Below are positions 49,324 through 51,558 of a stretch of DNA of 51,558 nt, piece by piece (position 1 is the stretch's first letter; the number at the start of each line of letters is the position of its first letter). The DNA comes from Novosphingobium aerophilum (GTDB taxonomy: Bacteria > Pseudomonadota > Alphaproteobacteria > Sphingomonadales > Sphingomonadaceae), in the NCBI RefSeq assembly GCF_014230305.1, contig NZ_JACLAU010000024.1, positions 1 to 51,558 of the forward strand. Direction: 5' to 3'. Position numbers and translations under genes: made by a program. The notes beneath the pieces are model-generated. The model was given only the letters and a program-made list of their open reading frames with translations, searched no databases and had not been told where the DNA came from.

Positions 49324-51378
49324 ATGGGCCAGACGAGCGTGATCGAACCGCGGGACAGCGCCCCGCAGGCAGCGCGGAACCGGACGGACCAGGGCCATTC
49401 GCGCACCGCCGTGCCCCGGTTGATCGCCTCGAGCGCACTGATGCTGTTCCTCGAGCTGGCCCTGATCCGCTGGCTCGGCGCGAACGTGGTGCACCTCTCG
49501 TACTTCTCCAACTTCGTGCTGCTGGGCTCCTTCCTGGGTATCGGCGCCGGGTTTCTCGTCAGCCGCAAGGACTGGTCTGTCTGGCCTTTCTCGCTGCCCC
49601 TGCTGACCATCCTGGTCATCGGCGTGCTGCGGTTTCCCGTGACGATCGAGCGCAGCGGGGCGGATCTGATCTACTTCACATCGCTGGTGATCAACGGCCC
49701 GCCCGCCTGGGTGGCGCTGCCGCTGGTGTTCGTGCTGGCGGCGATCATCCTCGCCGGGCCGGCCGAACTGGTGGGGCGCTGCTTCGCCCAACTGGCGCCG
49801 CTGTCCGCCTATCGGTACGATCTGGCCGGATCGCTGCTGGGCATTCTGGCGTTCACCGCGCTCAGCTTCCTGCAGGCTCCCTCGCTGGTGTGGGGGGTGA
49901 TCGCCGCCGCGCTTTACATCGCCCTGACCGAGCCGCGCCGCCGGCTGCTGACGATCGCATGGAGCGTCGCTCTGATCTTCATGCTCACCAAGGAGAGCAT
50001 CCAGAACAACGTCAGTTGGTCGCCTTACTACAAGATCACCACCCATGCCTTGCCGGGCTATGGTCCGGGCTTCCTGCAGATCAATGCCAATGGCGTGCCG
50101 CACCAGTTGATGGCGCCCGCCCGATGGAAGGTCGAGCAGGCCGAGCGGATTTATGTGACGCCCTATCTGCGGTTGCCCGGCAATGCCCTGCGCGATGTCC
50201 TGATCATCGGCGCAGGGTCGGGGTCTGACGTGGCGATCGCGCTGTCGCAGGGCGCCCGGCGCGTCGATGCGGTGGATATCGACCCCCGGATCCTGCAGAT
50301 CGGCGCCGAACGCAACATCGATCACCCCTATGCCGATCCGCGCGTCACCCGTCACACCAACGATGGCCGCGCCTTCCTGGAAAGCTCGGATCGCAAGTAC
50401 GACCTGATCCTGTTCGCCCTGCCCGATTCGCTCACCCTGGTCAGCGGCGCTTCCCAGATCCGGCTCGAATCCTTCCTGTTCACCGCCGAAGCCATGGCCT
50501 CCGTGCGGCGCCATCTGAAGCCGAACGGCGCCTTCGCGATGTACAACTACTATCGCGAACCCTGGCTGATCGATCGTCTCGCCGGAACCGCCCAGGCGGC
50601 ATTCGGCCATGCTCCGTGCGTCGACACCTTCGCCGGGGCCCAGGCGGTGGTCAGCGTGGCGATGTCGGCACGGGACCAGCGCTGTTTGGCCGCCTGGAAG
50701 CCCGCATCGCCCAAGGTCATCGCGCCGGCAACGGACAACTTCCCGTTCCTCTACTTCCGCGGCGACACCTTCCCGCCGTTCTATGCCATCACCCTGATCA
50801 CGATCCTGGTCACTTCGCTGCTGACCGTGCGACTGCTGGGCGGCCCGCTGCGCGGCATGCGCGGCCATGCCGATCTGTTCTTCATGGGAGCCGCGTTTCT
50901 GCTGCTCGAAACGAAGAACGTGGCCACCTTCGCGCTGCTGTTCGGCACAACCTGGCTGGTCAACGCCCTGGTCTTCGCCGGAGTGCTGATCGTGGTGCTG
51001 GCCGCGGTGGAAGTCACGCGCAAGTTCCGCACGCCGCCGCTGCCGGTGGTCTTCGCCGGGATTGCCGCGGCGCTGGCCCTGGCATGGATCGTCCAGCCGG
51101 CCTGGTTGCTGTCCTTGCCCTTCGCCGCCCGTCTGGTCGCGGCGACGGCCCTGGCCTTCCTGCCGATCTTCCTCGCCAATGTCGCCTTCGCGAAGCGCTT
51201 CCAGGAATCGTCGGATTCGCAGGCAGCCTTCGCGGTGAACCTGCTGGGTACGATCTTCGGCGGCTGCCTCGAATACGCGGCGCTGTACACGGGATATGAC
51301 AACCTGCTGATCGTCACCGGCCTGCTCTATCTGCTAGCCTTCGCCCTGGTGCCCAAGGCCACGGCCCACACCGCCTGA
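49324..51378 (+). CDS. Membrane-embedded spermidine-synthase-like protein
   Basis: This 684-residue protein has three parts: about seven N-terminal membrane helices (residues 33-220), a soluble spermidine-synthase-like Rossmann domain (about 290-440), and about seven C-terminal helices (about 480-680). The soluble part has the nucleotide loop VLIIGAGSGSDVAIALSQGARRVDAVDIDP, then NDGRAFLESSDRKYDLILFALPDS and SGASQIRLESFLFT. In spermidine synthase the DxxD-type acidic residues bind putrescine; here the second motif reads ALPDS, so polyamine specificity is doubtful. Similar fused membrane proteins are annotated as spermidine-synthase-like without a proved reaction. The ATG at 49324 is preceded by a weak purine-rich site (CAGGGAATGAC). 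Confidence 0.8.
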   Translation: MGQTSVIEPRDSAPQAARNRTDQGHSRTAVPRLIASSALMLFLELALIRWLGANVVHLSYFSNFVLLGSFLGIGAGFLVSRKDWSVWPFSLPLLTILVIGVLRFPVTIERSGADLIYFTSLVINGPPAWVALPLVFVLAAIILAGPAELVGRCFAQLAPLSAYRYDLAGSLLGILAFTALSFLQAPSLVWGVIAAALYIALTEPRRRLLTIAWSVALIFMLTKESIQNNVSWSPYYKITTHALPGYGPGFLQINANGVPHQLMAPARWKVEQAERIYVTPYLRLPGNALRDVLIIGAGSGSDVAIALSQGARRVDAVDIDPRILQIGAERNIDHPYADPRVTRHTNDGRAFLESSDRKYDLILFALPDSLTLVSGASQIRLESFLFTAEAMASVRRHLKPNGAFAMYNYYREPWLIDRLAGTAQAAFGHAPCVDTFAGAQAVVSVAMSARDQRCLAAWKPASPKVIAPATDNFPFLYFRGDTFPPFYAITLITILVTSLLTVRLLGGPLRGMRGHADLFFMGAAFLLLETKNVATFALLFGTTWLVNALVFAGVLIVVLAAVEVTRKFRTPPLPVVFAGIAAALALAWIVQPAWLLSLPFAARLVAATALAFLPIFLANVAFAKRFQESSDSQAAFAVNLLGTIFGGCLEYAALYTGYDNLLIVTGLLYLLAFALVPKATAHTA

Positions 51379-51558
51379 GTGACCGCCCGGCCCCCACTGG
51401 CCGGGCCCTCTCTGGCCGGGCGCTCACTAGGTAGTCGCCCGTGAAAAGCGCTCAAAGCCGCAGAAATGCGTCGGTTTTGGCGGATTTGAAGTAATCGTAT
51501 TTGCAAGGTTTCGGGCAGGATCGCGCCAAAAGCTTGCGATTTTGCGCGCCCGTGCACG
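51379..51558. other. 3' end of the window: hairpin and no gene
   Basis: A perfect 8-bp hairpin, GCCCGGCC (51385-51392) with GGCCGGGC (51399-51406), lies just after the last stop codon; the following CCTCTCT is only weakly T-rich, so it may be a poor intrinsic terminator. A second GGCCGGGC follows at about 51414. The last 120 bases become AT-richer and hold no recognisable gene; a minus-strand frame here lacks support. Confidence 0.4.

Noticed and set aside
51327..51557. Minus-strand frame at the right end
   Set aside because: It overlaps the end of the spermidine-synthase-like gene and a hairpin, has no ribosome site and no family resemblance.

Overview
The window is GC-rich and densely packed. 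It reads as chromosomal DNA of an alphaproteobacterium, most likely a sphingomonad (Sphingomonadales: Novosphingobium, Sphingomonas or Erythrobacter type). The reasons are the protein sequences of GyrB, IF-3 and MucR, a zwf-edd-glk-eda Entner-Doudoroff operon, a stand-alone bciA gene for bacteriochlorophyll 8-vinyl reduction, and palindromic intergenic repeats of sphingomonad type. No rRNA, tRNA, CRISPR array, insertion sequence or prophage was recognised. The assignment is inference from sequence familiarity; no search was run.

Layout. 1-591: gene-free, with two families of palindromic repeats. 592-2530 (minus): guaA and a small lipocalin-like gene. 2759-2895 (plus): a free-standing 27-codon ORF with its own ribosome site and terminator. 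2940-5063 (minus): a ZnuD-like TonB receptor with a Zur-box-like site upstream. 5282-12292: gyrB, a MucR/Ros regulator (minus), bciA, a TRIC-family channel and a lipoprotein 5'-nucleotidase. 12324-14338 (minus): a MidA/NDUFAF7-type methyltransferase overlapping lgt. 14533-18001 (plus): glnD, and infC with an apparent ATA start codon. 18054-18940: an AT-rich patch with one unknown gene. 18950-27926 (minus): a nearly continuous run hisB-hisH-hisA-hisF-hisE-HIT, ybgC-tolQ-tolR-tolA-tolB-pal, and a J-domain gene.

28053-30656 (plus): sspB, a small unknown gene, and a GIY-YIG nuclease gene sitting inside an array of six 31-bp hairpin repeats, then gmk. 30681-33026 (minus): a subtilisin-like lipoprotein with a probable beta-barrel end. 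33190-34835 (plus): dapD and a TauE/SafE permease. 34832-37987 (minus): an unknown secreted protein, an M19 dipeptidase, and a gene interrupted by an in-frame TAA. 38119-40406 (plus): a NarL-type two-component pair. 40600-45529 (plus): zwf, edd, glk, eda, taking glucose through glucose-6-phosphate and KDPG to pyruvate and glyceraldehyde-3-phosphate. 45655-48456: a divergent PEP-carboxylase-like protein that could replenish oxaloacetate if active. 48556-51378: a Pr6Pr membrane protein and a membrane-embedded spermidine-synthase-like protein.

The most interesting leads are the GIY-YIG gene bracketed by inverted hairpin repeats whose stem shows a compensatory base change, the ATA start of infC, the tiny ORF at 2759, the PEP carboxylase homologue lacking signature catalytic residues, the in-frame stop at 37820-37822, and the Zur-like box ahead of the TonB receptor.
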